A stretch of 64,000 bases of DNA from Chitinophaga pinensis (GCA_943326015.2 CALPRQ020000005.1:1-64000); one strand, 5' to 3'; shown: positions 19,830 through 31,340, counted from the first letter of the stretch. Translations and numbers: made by a program. The notes: a model not told the origin generated them from the letters alone.

Positions 19830-20774
19830 ATGAAAAACATCCTGCTGCTGGGCGGCACCGGTTTTGTCGGCAGCCATGTCTGCGAGCATCTGACCCGCGC
19901 CGGCATGCGCGTGACGGTGCCGACGCGACGCATAATCAAGGCCCGGGACGTGCAGACCCTGCCCGACGTGACTGCGGTCGAGGCCGATGTGCATGACGAA
20001 GCCACGCTGGCGCGCTTGCTGCCGGGCCATGATGCGGTCGTCAACCTGATCGGCGTGCTGCATGGCAACGAGCAGCGCTTCCAGCATGCGCATGTGGAGT
20101 TGCCACGCAAGCTCGCGCGCGCGATGCAATCGGCCGGCGTGCGGCGCCTGGTGCATGTCAGCGCGCTCGGCGCCAGCGCCGCAGGCCCGTCGAACTACCA
20201 GCGCAGCAAGGCGGCTGGCGAAGCGACATTGCGCGAGGCCGGGCTCGACCTGACCTTGCTGCGCCCGAGCGTGATCTTCGGCGCTGGCGACAGCTTCCTG
20301 ACGCTGTTTGCCCGCTTGCAGGCCACGCTGCCGGTGATGCTGTTGCCTGGTGCGCAGGCACGGCTGCAGCCGGTCTGGGTCGGCGACGTCGCCGAGGCCA
20401 TCACCCGCTGCCTGCAGGACCCGGCCACCGTGGGCCAGACCTACGAGCTGGCCGGACTGCGCGTCTATACTCTGCGCGAACTGGTCCGGATCGCGGGCCG
20501 CATGTCCGGTCATCCGCGCCCGGTGATCGGCATGCCACGCGCCTTCGGCTACCTGCAGGCACTGGCGCTGCAATGCCTGCCGGGCGAGCCACTCATGAGC
20601 ACCGACAATTTCGCCTCGCTCAAGGTCGACAACGTCGCCAGCGGCAAGCTGCCCGGCCTGGCCGAGCTCGGCATCGCCGCCGCCGCGCTGGAGCCCACCG
20701 TGGCCGCCTACCTCGACCTGCAGGGCCGGGCCGACCCGCTGCTGGCCATGCGCAGCCGCTACACCCGGGGCTGA
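19830..20774 (+). CDS. Complex I NDUFA9 subunit-like NAD(P)-binding protein
   Basis: NILLLGGTGFVGSHVCEHLTRAG; LLRPSVIFGAGDSF. Confidence 0.9.
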   Translation: MKNILLLGGTGFVGSHVCEHLTRAGMRVTVPTRRIIKARDVQTLPDVTAVEADVHDEATLARLLPGHDAVVNLIGVLHGNEQRFQHAHVELPRKLARAMQSAGVRRLVHVSALGASAAGPSNYQRSKAAGEATLREAGLDLTLLRPSVIFGAGDSFLTLFARLQATLPVMLLPGAQARLQPVWVGDVAEAITRCLQDPATVGQTYELAGLRVYTLRELVRIAGRMSGHPRPVIGMPRAFGYLQALALQCLPGEPLMSTDNFASLKVDNVASGKLPGLAELGIAAAALEPTVAAYLDLQGRADPLLAMRSRYTRG

Positions 20775-20810
20775 GCCCTGAGCAGACCCGTTTCTCAGAA
20801 AGTTTTCCCC

Positions 20811-21122
20811 ATGCCCGCAAGCAAGACCGCCGCCAAGGCCAGCCTCCCCTCTGCGACCGGCGCCGCCGTGGAGCGCAGCGAGCACCAGCGCGACATCATC
20901 AACCGGCTGCGCCGCATCGAAGGCCAGGTACGCGCCCTGGCCCAGATGGTCGACAGCGGTCGTCCCTGCGAGGACATCGCGCAACAGATGTCGGCCGCGC
21001 GCAAGGCGATGGACAAGGCCTTCTACCGCCTGATGGCCTGCTCGATGCTGGAAGCCGTGACCCAGGGCGACGCGATCGAGGGCGTCGAGCGCTCGACCCG
21101 CATCCTGGAAAAATACGCATGA
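20811..21122 (+). CDS. CsoR/FrmR/RcnR family (DUF156) transcriptional repressor
   Basis: INRLRRIEGQVRALAQMVDSGRPCEDIAQQMSAARKAMDKAFYRLMAC. Confidence 0.85.
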   Translation: MPASKTAAKASLPSATGAAVERSEHQRDIINRLRRIEGQVRALAQMVDSGRPCEDIAQQMSAARKAMDKAFYRLMACSMLEAVTQGDAIEGVERSTRILEKYA

Positions 21123-22480
21123 AGCCGGCCGCCGGGCAGATCTACCTGGTGGGCGGCGCGGTGCGCGATGGCCTGCTCGGCCATTTCCACACCGTGCACC
21201 GGCTGCCCGACGGCAGCCCGCACGCCGACCGCGACTGGGTCGTGGTCGGCAGCACGCCCGCGGCCATGACGGCGCAGGGCTTCCTGCCGGTCGGGCGCGA
21301 CTTCCCGGTCTTCCTGCATCCGCGCACGCGCGAGGAATACGCGCTGGCGCGCACCGAGCGCAAGACCGCGCGCGGCTACCACGGCTTCGCCTTCCACACC
21401 GATGCCGACGTGAGCCTGGAGGAAGACCTGGCGCGACGCGACCTGACCGTCAACGCGATCGCCCTGCCCGCCGATGCGCTGGATGAGGCAGGCCGCTTCG
21501 ACCCCAACGACCCGCGCCTGGTCGATCCCTATGACGGCAGGCAGGACCTGCGCGACAAGGTGCTGCGTCATGTCACCGACGCCTTCCACGAGGACCCGGT
21601 GCGCATCCTGCGCCTGGCACGCTTCGCGGCGCGCTGGCCCGACTTCCAGGTCGCGCCCGAGACGCTGGCGCTGATGCGCTCCATGGTCGAGCATGGCGAG
21701 GTCGATCACCTGGTGCCCGAGCGGGTCTGGCAGGAACTCTCGCGCGGCCTGATGGAGCAGCAGCCCTCGCGCATGCTGGAACTGCTGCGCGACTGCGGCG
21801 CATTGAAGGTCCTGCTGCCCGAGGTCAACCGCCTGTGGGGCGTACCGCAGCGTGCCGACTACCACCCCGAAGTCGACACCGGCGTCCACCTGGGCATGGT
21901 GCTCGACATGAGCGCCCGGTTGCAGGCGCCGCTGACGGTGCGCTTCGCCTGCCTGTGCCACGACCTCGGCAAGGGCAACACGCCGGCCGACGTGCTGCCG
22001 CGCCACATCGGCCACGAGATGCGCAGCGTCAAGCTGCTGCTGAAACTGTGCGAGCGCTGGCGCGTGCCGCGCGACTGCAAGGAACTGGCCGAGGTGGTCG
22101 CGCGCGAGCATGGCCATGTCCACCGCTGCGCCGACCTGTCGGAGAGCGCGACGCTGCGCCTGCTCGAACGCTGCGACGCGATCCGCCGGCCCGAGCGCTT
22201 CGTCGAATTCCTGCAGGCCTGCGAATGCGACGCGCGCGGCCGGCTCAACTTCGAGGAAGCGCCCTACCCCCAGGCGACACGGCTGCAGACCGCGCTCGAT
22301 GCGGCGCTGGCGGTGGCGACGGCACCGATCGCAGCCCGCATCACGGAGGAAGTCCGGCTGCACAGCGGCGACCCGCGCCGACTGGGTCCAGCGATCGCCC
22401 AGGCGATCGAGCGCGCGCGCAGCGAGGCGATCGGACAGGCGCTGAACCCGGCACAGCGCGAGGCCGAGATCAGCTGCTGA
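21119..22480 (+). CDS. cca: Multifunctional CCA tRNA nucleotidyltransferase
   Basis: IYLVGGAVRDGLLG; ADRDWVVVGSTPAAM; LARRDLTVNAIA; HD motif CLCHDLGKG. ATGA overlap with the upstream repressor gene. Confidence 0.95.
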   Translation: MKPAAGQIYLVGGAVRDGLLGHFHTVHRLPDGSPHADRDWVVVGSTPAAMTAQGFLPVGRDFPVFLHPRTREEYALARTERKTARGYHGFAFHTDADVSLEEDLARRDLTVNAIALPADALDEAGRFDPNDPRLVDPYDGRQDLRDKVLRHVTDAFHEDPVRILRLARFAARWPDFQVAPETLALMRSMVEHGEVDHLVPERVWQELSRGLMEQQPSRMLELLRDCGALKVLLPEVNRLWGVPQRADYHPEVDTGVHLGMVLDMSARLQAPLTVRFACLCHDLGKGNTPADVLPRHIGHEMRSVKLLLKLCERWRVPRDCKELAEVVAREHGHVHRCADLSESATLRLLERCDAIRRPERFVEFLQACECDARGRLNFEEAPYPQATRLQTALDAALAVATAPIAARITEEVRLHSGDPRRLGPAIAQAIERARSEAIGQALNPAQREAEISC

Positions 22481-22516
22481 AGCCAGGTTTGTAGCACCCG
22501 CTGCGGCTGAACCCGG

Positions 22517-22969
22517 TCAACGCGGCTGGGCCAGTGCCGCGCGCGCCCAGCGCACGATGTCGGCCTGCCCCATGGCACCGGGCTGGCGCGCGATCTCGCG
22601 TCCGCGCCAGAACAGTGCCAGCGTCGGGATGCTGCGGATCTGGAAGCGGGCCGCCAGCGCCTGCTCGGCCTCGGTATCGACCTTGGCCAGCCGCAACTGC
22701 GGCTCAAGCTGTGCCGCCGCGGCCTCGAAGGCCGGCGCCATCATCCGGCAGGGGCCGCACCAGGGCGCCCAGAAATCGACCAGCAAGGGCAGGTCGCCGC
22801 GGCTCAGGTGGCGCTCGAAGCTGGCCTCGTCGAGCGCCACCGGGTGCCCGGTGAACAGCCGCTGGTGGCATTTGCCGCAATCCGGCGCACTGGACAGATG
22901 CTGCGCGGCGACGCGGTTGGTTATGTGGCAATGCGGGCAGACAAGGTGCAGGGCCTGGTTATCGCTCAT
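22517..22969 (-). CDS. trxC: Thioredoxin 2 (zinc-ribbon type)
   Basis: N-terminal CPHC/CGKC pair plus VDFWAPWCGPCRMMAP. Confidence 0.94.
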   Translation of the reverse strand: MSDNQALHLVCPHCHITNRVAAQHLSSAPDCGKCHQRLFTGHPVALDEASFERHLSRGDLPLLVDFWAPWCGPCRMMAPAFEAAAAQLEPQLRLAKVDTEAEQALAARFQIRSIPTLALFWRGREIARQPGAMGQADIVRWARAALAQPR

Positions 22970-23045
22970 GACAGCTCCGAAATGGCATGTATACCCACCA
23001 GAGTAGGTGCCAAACCGAAGTTTTTCAAGACCGACCGGGCTGGTA

Positions 23046-23240
23046 TCAAAACAGATGCTGCAGCAGCGCGGCGATCCAGCTCAGCAGCAGCGCGGTCGCG
23101 AGCGGCAGCTCCCAGTAACGGCCGAAGGCGCGAAAGCGCAGGTCACCCGGCAGGCGTCCGAGCCCGATCTTGCGCAGCCACCCGGTCAGGCCCTGCACCA
23201 GCACCAGCGCCAGCACCACGACGATCAGCCAGCGCAGCAT
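23046..23240 (-). CDS. DUF2905 family small membrane protein
   Basis: 64 aa; RKIGLGRLPGDLRFRAFGRYWELPLATALLLSWIAALL. Confidence 0.85.
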   Translation of the reverse strand: MLRWLIVVVLALVLVQGLTGWLRKIGLGRLPGDLRFRAFGRYWELPLATALLLSWIAALLQHLF

Positions 23241-23243
23241 CGC

Positions 23244-24368
23244 TTACAGCGTGTGCGTGCGGTCGCCGGCCGTGAAGCCGAGCGGCAGCCAGCCCTCGGC
23301 GCTCGCGGCCGGCGCGAAGGCCAGCACCTTGAACAGCTCGCCCATCTCGTGCTCGTTGACCAGCTTGGCCAGGTTGGCGCGCTCCGCCACCGGCACCTCG
23401 CCGGCCAGCTCGATCAGGCCGGCGTTGATCAGGAAGCGGCCCTGGCTGGTGTAGCCCAGCACCGGCAGACCGGCGTCCTGCGCCGCCAGCGCGATGCCGG
23501 TGAAGTTGACATGGGCCGTGATGTCCTTGAGCCCGACCTCGGTCAGCGGATCATGGTCGACCTGGTGGCTGCGGTGGCAGACCAACGTGCCCATGTGGCG
23601 CTGCGGGTGGTAATACTCGGACTCGGGGAAGCCGTAGTCGATGAAGAAGGCCGCGCCGCGCGTCCAGCGCTCGGCCAGCGTGCGCACGAAGGCCTCGGCC
23701 TGCGGGTGGATCTCGGTCAGGTAGTCGTGCGGCCCCTCGATCTCGAACGGCGGGCGCAGTTCGGTCGGGCGGTCCGCCCAGACAAAGGCCGGCGAGTCGG
23801 CAGATGCCTGACCGGGTGGTGCGAGTGCAACGCCACGCTCGAACCAGGTACTACCACGCCGCTGCAGCAGCTGGACCGGCATCGCGTCGAGCACCTCGTT
23901 GCCGACGATCACGCCTTCGAAGCGCTCCGGCAGCCGGTCGATCCACTCGACCCGGTCGCCGAAGGCCGCCAGCGTTTGCTGCTGGCGCGCGCGCAGCGTG
24001 GCCGAGAGATCGACGATGCGGTAGCGCACCTCGCTGTGGCCCATGGCGTCGAGCTGGGTCAGGATCTGCTGCGCCAGCGCGCCGCTGCCGGCGCCGAACT
24101 CCCAGACCTCGGACGTGCCGGTGGCAGCCAGCGCCTGCGCGACCTGGCGCCCCAGCGTGCGGCCGAACCAGCGCGAGAGCTCGGGCGCGGTGACGAAGTC
24201 GCTGCCGCTGCCGGGCATGGCGCCGAACTTGACGCTGTCGTTGGCGTAATAGCCCAGACCGGGCTGGTACAGCGCGAGCGCCATGAAGCGGTCAAAGGAC
24301 AGCCAGCCGCCGGATTGCTCCAGCTCGCGGACAATATGGGCTTTCAGCTTTTCAGACAAGTCGCTCAA
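23244..24368 (-). CDS. MidA/NDUFAF7-family class I SAM-dependent methyltransferase
   Basis: GGWLSFDRFMALALYQPGLGYY; FVTAPELSRWFGRTLG; EFGAGSGALA; VIVGNEVLDAMPV; FIDYGFPESEYYHPQR. Confidence 0.92.
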   Translation of the reverse strand: MSDLSEKLKAHIVRELEQSGGWLSFDRFMALALYQPGLGYYANDSVKFGAMPGSGSDFVTAPELSRWFGRTLGRQVAQALAATGTSEVWEFGAGSGALAQQILTQLDAMGHSEVRYRIVDLSATLRARQQQTLAAFGDRVEWIDRLPERFEGVIVGNEVLDAMPVQLLQRRGSTWFERGVALAPPGQASADSPAFVWADRPTELRPPFEIEGPHDYLTEIHPQAEAFVRTLAERWTRGAAFFIDYGFPESEYYHPQRHMGTLVCHRSHQVDHDPLTEVGLKDITAHVNFTGIALAAQDAGLPVLGYTSQGRFLINAGLIELAGEVPVAERANLAKLVNEHEMGELFKVLAFAPAASAEGWLPLGFTAGDRTHTL

Positions 24369-24437
24369 CGTGGTTCTGCCATCTGGTTACGGGTGCGGCG
24401 CCATCATAAGCGCCCGCCAACCCATGAAGATCATTCC

Positions 24438-25238
24438 ATGACCCACGCCGACCTGCCCCCCCCGGTCCCGACCGTGCTCGTCACGGGTGGCGGCGTGCGC
24501 CTGGGTGCCGAGCTCTGCCGCGCCTTCGCGCGCGCCGGCTGGCGCGTGCTGTGCCAGTACCGCCATTCGGCTGCTGCGGCGCAGGCGCTCTGCCAGCAGC
24601 TGCAGGACCAGGGCCATGACGCAATCGCGATCGAGGGCGACCTGGCCAGCGAGACCGGCCGGCGCGCCTTGATGGCGCAGGCCGCCGCCGTTGCCGGCCC
24701 GGTGAGCTGCCTGATCAACAACGCCTCGGCCTTCGAGCCCGACACCGGCGCGGGCTTCGATGCCGAACTGGCCCGGCTGCAGCTCGAGGTCAACCTGATC
24801 GCACCGCTGTCGCTGGCACGCGAGCTCAGCTCCGGCCTGCCCGCTGGGGCGGAACTCGACGCCAGCGTGATCCACATCCTGGACCAGAAGGTGTTCAACC
24901 TGAATCCGGACTATTTCTCCTACACCGTGAGCAAGCTGGCGCTGGAACGCGCGGTCGCGCTGCAGGCGCAGGCGCTGGCGCCGCGCGTGCGCGTCTGCGG
25001 CGTGGCACCCGGCCTGATGTACCTGAGCGGCCCGCAGACGCAGGAGAATTTCGACCGCGCCAGCCGCGTCAACCTGCTGCGCCGTGCCACCGATCCGGCC
25101 GATGTCGCCCGGACCTGCCTGTTCCTGGCACAGACGAAATCGATCACCGGCAGCACGCTGTGCGTCGACAGCGGCCAGCATCTGGTGCCGCTGGCGCGCG
25201 ACGTGATGTTCGCAGTCGAGGACAATCCCCAGCCATGA
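24438..25238 (+). CDS. SDR family oxidoreductase (pteridine reductase/FolM-like)
   Basis: VLVTGGGVRLGAELCRAF; INNASAFEPD; YTVSKLALE; adjacent to FolB-like genes. Confidence 0.85.
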   Translation: MTHADLPPPVPTVLVTGGGVRLGAELCRAFARAGWRVLCQYRHSAAAAQALCQQLQDQGHDAIAIEGDLASETGRRALMAQAAAVAGPVSCLINNASAFEPDTGAGFDAELARLQLEVNLIAPLSLARELSSGLPAGAELDASVIHILDQKVFNLNPDYFSYTVSKLALERAVALQAQALAPRVRVCGVAPGLMYLSGPQTQENFDRASRVNLLRRATDPADVARTCLFLAQTKSITGSTLCVDSGQHLVPLARDVMFAVEDNPQP

Positions 25239-25669
25239 ACGCCCCCGATCTGACCCTGCCCGTGCAGCTGTCCCTGATGGACGAGCTGCACCTGAGCTGC
25301 CGCAAACTCTTCCTGCGCCGCCACGAGGTGCAGGCCCATATCGGCGCGCACGACTTCGAGAAGGGCGTGACCCAGCGCCTCTGGATCGACGTCGAGCTCT
25401 GGGTGACATTCGAGCGCTCGACGCCCGCGCTCGACTCGCTGCACGAGGTGGTCGACTACGACTTCGTGCGCGCCGAGGTCGCAGCCCGCCTGCAGCTGGG
25501 CCATGTGGAACTGCAGGAAACCTTGTGCGACGACCTCGCGCGACGCCTGCTGGACCAGCCCGGCGTGCGCGCCGTGCGCGTGTCCACCGCCAAACCCGAC
25601 GTCTATCCCGACTGCGAGGCGGTCGGCGTGGAAGTCTTCCACGTCAAACCCGCGACATTTCAGCCATGA
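25235..25669 (+). CDS. Dihydroneopterin aldolase (FolB/FolX)-like protein, copy 1
   Basis: LFLRRHEVQAHIGAHDFEKGVTQRLWIDVELWV; HEVVDYDFVRAEV. Confidence 0.82.
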   Translation: MNAPDLTLPVQLSLMDELHLSCRKLFLRRHEVQAHIGAHDFEKGVTQRLWIDVELWVTFERSTPALDSLHEVVDYDFVRAEVAARLQLGHVELQETLCDDLARRLLDQPGVRAVRVSTAKPDVYPDCEAVGVEVFHVKPATFQP

Positions 25670-26049
25670 ACCCAAATCCCGCCCCGAAAGCCGGCCAGCA
25701 GATCCTGAACCTGACCGGGCTACGCTTCGTCGCCAACCTCGGCATCCTGGAGCACGAGAAGATCAGCCCGCAGCCGATCCAGGTCGACGCCGAGCTCAAC
25801 CAGGGCGCGCAGCCGCTGCTGCCGCACGACGACGACATCGACCATGTGCTCGACTACCGCAAGGTGCGCCAGATCATCATCGACGAGTGCACCGCCGAGC
25901 ATGTGAACCTGCTTGAGACGCTGATCGGCAAGCTGGCGCATCGCCTGCTGCAGCTGCCGGGCGTGATCGGCGTGCGCGTCAAGATCGCCAAGCTGGAGAT
26001 CTTCGACGACTGCGAAGTCGCGATCCGCATGGAAAGCGGCCAGTGGTGA
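25666..26049 (+). CDS. Dihydroneopterin aldolase (FolB)-like protein, copy 2
   Basis: [67 protein letters not shown] overlap with copy 1. Confidence 0.85.
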   Translation: MNPNPAPKAGQQILNLTGLRFVANLGILEHEKISPQPIQVDAELNQGAQPLLPHDDDIDHVLDYRKVRQIIIDECTAEHVNLLETLIGKLAHRLLQLPGVIGVRVKIAKLEIFDDCEVAIRMESGQW

Positions 26050-26089
26050 GGCCATCTGCCACCATCAGCACCCCATACCTGAGATTGAA

Positions 26090-27067
26090 ATGAACGACAC
26101 CGCCCACTGGAGCGCAGCCGCCGAGCCGGCTGCCGAGTCCGCCACCCCCACTGCTGCCGATGCCGCCGAGGCGCAGAAGCAGCACAAGATCGAGCGCGAG
26201 GACCGCAAGCTCGAAAAACGCCTGTGCCGCGAGGTCGGCCGCGCGATCGCCGACTACAACATGATCGAGGAAGGCGACCGCGTGATGGTCTGCCTGTCGG
26301 GCGGCAAGGACAGCTACGGCCTGCTCGACATCCTGCTCAAGCTGCAAAAGCGCGCGCCGGTCAAGTTCGAGCTGATCGCGGTCAACCTGGATCAGAAGCA
26401 GCCGGGCTTCCCCGACCATATCCTGCCCGAGTACCTGGCACAGCTCGGCATCAAGTTCCACATCGAGACCCAGGACACCTACTCGATCGTCAAGAAGGTG
26501 ATCCCCGAAGGCAAGACCATGTGCAGCCTGTGCAGCCGGCTGCGCCGCGGCATCCTGTACCGGGTGGCCAAGGAGCTCGGCTGCACCAAGATCGCGCTCG
26601 GCCACCACCGCGACGACATCCTGCAGACCTTCTTCCTCAACATGTTCTTCGGCGCCAAGCTCAAGGGCATGCCGGCCAAGCTGGTCAGCGACAACGGCGA
26701 GTTCATGGTGATCCGCCCGCTGGCCTATGTGCCCGAGAAGGACCTGATCCGCTGGGCCCAGGTGCGCGAGTTCCCGATCATCCCCTGCACGCTGTGCGGC
26801 AGCCAGGAGAACCTGCAGCGCAAGCAGGTCGGCAACATGCTGCGCGAATGGGAGAAGAAGTTCCCGGGCCGCATCGAGAGCATGCTTGGCGCGCTGCAGA
26901 ACGTGGTGCCCAGCCACCTGATGGACCGCCAGCTGCACCCGTTCGAGACCTTGCGCACCACCGGCATCGCCGACGAGAATGGCGACAGGGTGTTCGACGA
27001 GGAGGAGCTGCCGCTGCCGCCCGCCTTGCCAGCCGAGCAGGTCATCAGCCTGACCCCGGCGCGCTGA
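26090..27067 (+). CDS. ttcA: tRNA 2-thiocytidine(32) synthetase TtcA
   Basis: [51 protein letters not shown]. Confidence 0.97.
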   Translation: MNDTAHWSAAAEPAAESATPTAADAAEAQKQHKIEREDRKLEKRLCREVGRAIADYNMIEEGDRVMVCLSGGKDSYGLLDILLKLQKRAPVKFELIAVNLDQKQPGFPDHILPEYLAQLGIKFHIETQDTYSIVKKVIPEGKTMCSLCSRLRRGILYRVAKELGCTKIALGHHRDDILQTFFLNMFFGAKLKGMPAKLVSDNGEFMVIRPLAYVPEKDLIRWAQVREFPIIPCTLCGSQENLQRKQVGNMLREWEKKFPGRIESMLGALQNVVPSHLMDRQLHPFETLRTTGIADENGDRVFDEEELPLPPALPAEQVISLTPAR

Positions 27068-27130
27068 GCACCCTGCCAGTGGCGGGACCACACTGACCGC
27101 CGGATGCCCCACCTCATGCAGGAGCCCGCC

Positions 27131-27823
27131 ATGTCCCGTCTCCCAGTCTTCACCCCATCCGGCGCCAGCGGGTCGATGGCCCGCCGGCTGGGCGGCCTGA
27201 GCCTGCTGGCCGGCGCGCTGCTGCTGGGCGGCTGTGCCGGCGTGATCCGGCTCGAAAACGATGTGCGCAGCTACGCCGACTGGACCGCCTCGGCCTCCGG
27301 CATGCGGCCCGCGCCCGGCGATTTCTATCGCATCGAACGGCGGCCCTCGCAACGCCAGGACCCGGCCACGCAGCAGGAGGCAATCGAAGTCATCGCGCGT
27401 GATGCGCTGGAGCGCGTCGGACTGCGCGCCGCGCCCGAGCCGCTGCCGGCCGGTCTGCCGTTGCCGCGCTGGACGGTTGAACTCGGCGCACGTTCGATCC
27501 AGCTACCCTACGCACCCTGGGACGAGCCCGGCCGACCGGCCTTCGGCATGAGTCTGGGCATCGGCCATGTGAGTCCGCACGGCTCGATCGGCATCGGGAT
27601 GCCGCTGTTCCCGTCTATGGCGCCGCCCTACTACCAGCGCGAGGTCTCGATCGTGCTGCGTGACGCCCGCAGCGCGCGCGTGGTCTACGAGACCCAGGCC
27701 GCGCACGACGGTCCCTGGGCCGACAGCCCGACGCTCTGGGCCGCGCTGTACGATGCTGCGCTGCAGGGCTTCCCGCAGCCGCCGGCCGGTCCGCGTCGAA
27801 TCGTGACTGAAGTACCGCGCTGA
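27131..27823 (+). CDS. DUF4136-type lipoprotein
   Basis: Lipobox LLLGGCAG; YADWTASASGMRPAPGDFYRIERRPSQ. Confidence 0.75.
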   Translation: MSRLPVFTPSGASGSMARRLGGLSLLAGALLLGGCAGVIRLENDVRSYADWTASASGMRPAPGDFYRIERRPSQRQDPATQQEAIEVIARDALERVGLRAAPEPLPAGLPLPRWTVELGARSIQLPYAPWDEPGRPAFGMSLGIGHVSPHGSIGIGMPLFPSMAPPYYQREVSIVLRDARSARVVYETQAAHDGPWADSPTLWAALYDAALQGFPQPPAGPRRIVTEVPR

Positions 27824-27885
27824 CCCTCGTCTCGACAATCCGGCCAAACCGGCCAGCCACCCCCACAGCCCCAAGAGACAAGCCC

Positions 27886-28524
27886 ATGGAATTCACCCGC
27901 ATCCTGGCGCTGCGCCACGGCGAAACCACCTGGAACCAGGACAAGCGCCTGCAGGGCCAGCTCGACATCCCGCTCAACGAGCGCGGGCACTGGCAGGCCG
28001 CGCGCACGGCCGAGGCGCTGCGCGACGAGCCCATCGCCGCCATTTATTCAAGCGACCTGGCGCGCGCGCACCAGACTGCCCGCGCGATCGCCGCCGGGCA
28101 AGGGCTGGACGTGCGACTCCATGCCGGCCTGCGCGAGCGCCATTTCGGCGCCTTCCAGGGCAAGACCTGGACCGAGCTTGAAGTGGAGGAACCCGAAGCC
28201 ACGCTGGCCTGGCGCACCCGCGTGCCCGAGTTTGCGCCGGGCGGCGGCGAAACCCTGCTGCAGCTGCGCGCGCGCATCGCGGCTGCGCTCGACGAAATCG
28301 CCGCGCGCCATGCGGGCGAGCAGATCGTGGTGGTCGCGCATGGCGGCGTGCTCGACATGGTGTATCGGCTGGCGACCGGCCTGGAGCTGCAGGCGCCGCG
28401 CACCTGGACGGTCGAGAACGCCGCCATCAACCGCCTGCTCTGGACACCCGAAGGGTTGAGCCTGGTTGGCTGGGCCGACAGCGGCCATCTCGAAGCCCGC
28501 TCGGACGACGACATCAGCGCCTGA
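27886..28524 (+). CDS. Histidine phosphatase family protein
   Basis: ILALRHGETTWNQDKRLQGQLDIPLNERG; IYSSDLARAHQTA; VVVAHGGVLDMVYRL. Confidence 0.94.
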   Translation: MEFTRILALRHGETTWNQDKRLQGQLDIPLNERGHWQAARTAEALRDEPIAAIYSSDLARAHQTARAIAAGQGLDVRLHAGLRERHFGAFQGKTWTELEVEEPEATLAWRTRVPEFAPGGGETLLQLRARIAAALDEIAARHAGEQIVVVAHGGVLDMVYRLATGLELQAPRTWTVENAAINRLLWTPEGLSLVGWADSGHLEARSDDDISA

Positions 28525-28545
28525 GGTCCGAGCCGCCATACCGGT

Positions 28546-29610
<1,065 letters not shown>

Positions 29611-29632
29611 CGGTGCTTATTCCGCTTGAAAC

Positions 29633-30214
29633 TCACTTCGCCAGCGCCCTGAGCGCGAGCTTGATGCCCTCGCTCACGCCGACGTCGGCCGGCAGCGCCT
29701 TGAGCGCGGCGGCGGCCTCCTTGTCGCTGTAGCCCAGCGCGATCAGTGCCTGCTGGATGTCGCCATGGGCTTCACCCAGCGCTGCGCCGCCGGCTGCCAG
29801 CGGGCCGAGGTCGGCGCCGAGCTTGCCCTTGAGTTCGAGCAGCAGGCGCTCGGCGGTCTTCTTGCCGATGCCGGGCACCTTGACCAGGCGGCCGGCCTCC
29901 TGCGCGGTCACGGCCTGGGCCAGCTCGGCCACGCTCATGCCCGACAGCAGGCTCAGCGCCATGCGCGGACCAACGCCGCTGACCTTGATCAATTGCCGAA
30001 AGGCCTCACGTTCGGTGGGGGTCGCGAAGCCGTAGAGCAGCTGCGCATCCTCGCGCACGACAAAGTGCGTCAGCAGCGCGACTTTCTGGCCCAGCTCGGG
30101 CAGGCCGTAGAAGGTGCTCATCGGCACATCGACCTCGTAGCCCACGCCGCCGCAATCGACCAGGACCTGGGGCGGGGATTTTTCCAGCAGGGTGCCGGTG
30201 AGTTTGCCTATCAT
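29633..30214 (-). CDS. ruvA: Holliday junction branch migration protein RuvA
   Basis: [61 protein letters not shown]. Confidence 0.98.
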   Translation of the reverse strand: MIGKLTGTLLEKSPPQVLVDCGGVGYEVDVPMSTFYGLPELGQKVALLTHFVVREDAQLLYGFATPTEREAFRQLIKVSGVGPRMALSLLSGMSVAELAQAVTAQEAGRLVKVPGIGKKTAERLLLELKGKLGADLGPLAAGGAALGEAHGDIQQALIALGYSDKEAAAALKALPADVGVSEGIKLALRALAK

Positions 30215-30244
30215 TGACGGTTTCCTTTAGATGGAATTATCGGT

Positions 30245-31246
30245 TTGATTCTGCGACACCACTTCTCCCCGCCCGACAACGCCCGCATGGCCCATCTGTG
30301 CGGCCCGATGGACCGGCATATCCGCACCATCGAGGCCGCGCTGCAGGTCAAGGTCGCGCACCGCTTCGAGCAGTTCCGCGTCGAAGGTCCCAAGGCCAAG
30401 GCCGAACAGGCGATGGAGGTGATCCAGGCCCTGTACGAGCTCGCACGCCAGCCCATCCCCGAGGAAAAGGTCCAGCTCATGCTCGCCGGCGACAGCGCCC
30501 TGCCCGAGGACAGCGTCGAGCATGTGGCGATGCAGACCCGACGCGGCGAGGTGCGCGGGCGCACCGCCAACCAGCAGCGCTACCTCGACCAGATGGTCAG
30601 CCACGACATCACCTTCGGCATCGGCCCGGCCGGCACCGGCAAGACCTACCTCGCGGTGGCCTGCGCGGTCGACGCGCTCGAACGCAGCGCGGTGCAGCGC
30701 ATCGTGTTGACGCGACCGGCGGTCGAGGCCGGCGAGCGGCTGGGCTTTTTGCCCGGCGACCTGACGCAGAAGGTCGACCCCTACCTGCGCCCGCTGTACG
30801 ACGCGCTCTACGACCTGATGGGCTTCGACAAGGTGCAGAAGGCCTTCGAGCGCCAGCAGATCGAGATCGCGCCGCTGGCCTTCATGCGCGGGCGCACGCT
30901 GAACCACGCCTTCGTGATCCTCGACGAGGCGCAGAACACCACGCCCGAGCAGATGAAGATGTTCCTCACGCGCATTGGCTTCGGCAGCAAGGCCGTCATC
31001 ACCGGCGACGTCAGCCAGGTCGACCTGCCGCGCACCCAGCTCAGCGGCCTGATCGACGCCGAGCGCGTCCTCAAGCGCGTCAAGGGCATCGCCTTCAACC
31101 GGCTCACCAGCGCCGACGTGGTGCGCCATCCGCTGGTGGCGCGCATCGTCGATGCCTACGACGCGGGTGGGGCGCGCGAGGTCGAGGAGGCGCTGCCGCT
31201 GACGCGCGGCACGGCGCGCAAGACCGTGCGACGCAGCGGGGACTGA
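30245..31246 (+). CDS. PhoH family ATPase (apparent TTG start)
   Basis: FGIGPAGTGKTYLAVACAVDAL; LGFLPGDLTQKVDPYLRPLYDAL; FVILDEAQNTTPEQMKMFLTRIG. Confidence 0.95.
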   Translation: MILRHHFSPPDNARMAHLCGPMDRHIRTIEAALQVKVAHRFEQFRVEGPKAKAEQAMEVIQALYELARQPIPEEKVQLMLAGDSALPEDSVEHVAMQTRRGEVRGRTANQQRYLDQMVSHDITFGIGPAGTGKTYLAVACAVDALERSAVQRIVLTRPAVEAGERLGFLPGDLTQKVDPYLRPLYDALYDLMGFDKVQKAFERQQIEIAPLAFMRGRTLNHAFVILDEAQNTTPEQMKMFLTRIGFGSKAVITGDVSQVDLPRTQLSGLIDAERVLKRVKGIAFNRLTSADVVRHPLVARIVDAYDAGGAREVEEALPLTRGTARKTVRRSGD

Positions 31247-31340
31247 GAACGAGACAGCAGCGGCGGCAGTCTGGCAGCGCCGATGGATCGCTTGATTCCA
31301 CACCTCTTTTTTTCAAACTTCTCAGCAACGAACATCAGCA

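Noticed and set aside
17171-20110. 979-aa minus-strand ORF spanning the slt-like gene
   Set aside because: Only the C-terminal 209 aa is protein-like (5-FTHF cyclo-ligase, start at 17800). The rest is a GC-driven open frame antisense to a clear lytic transglycosylase.
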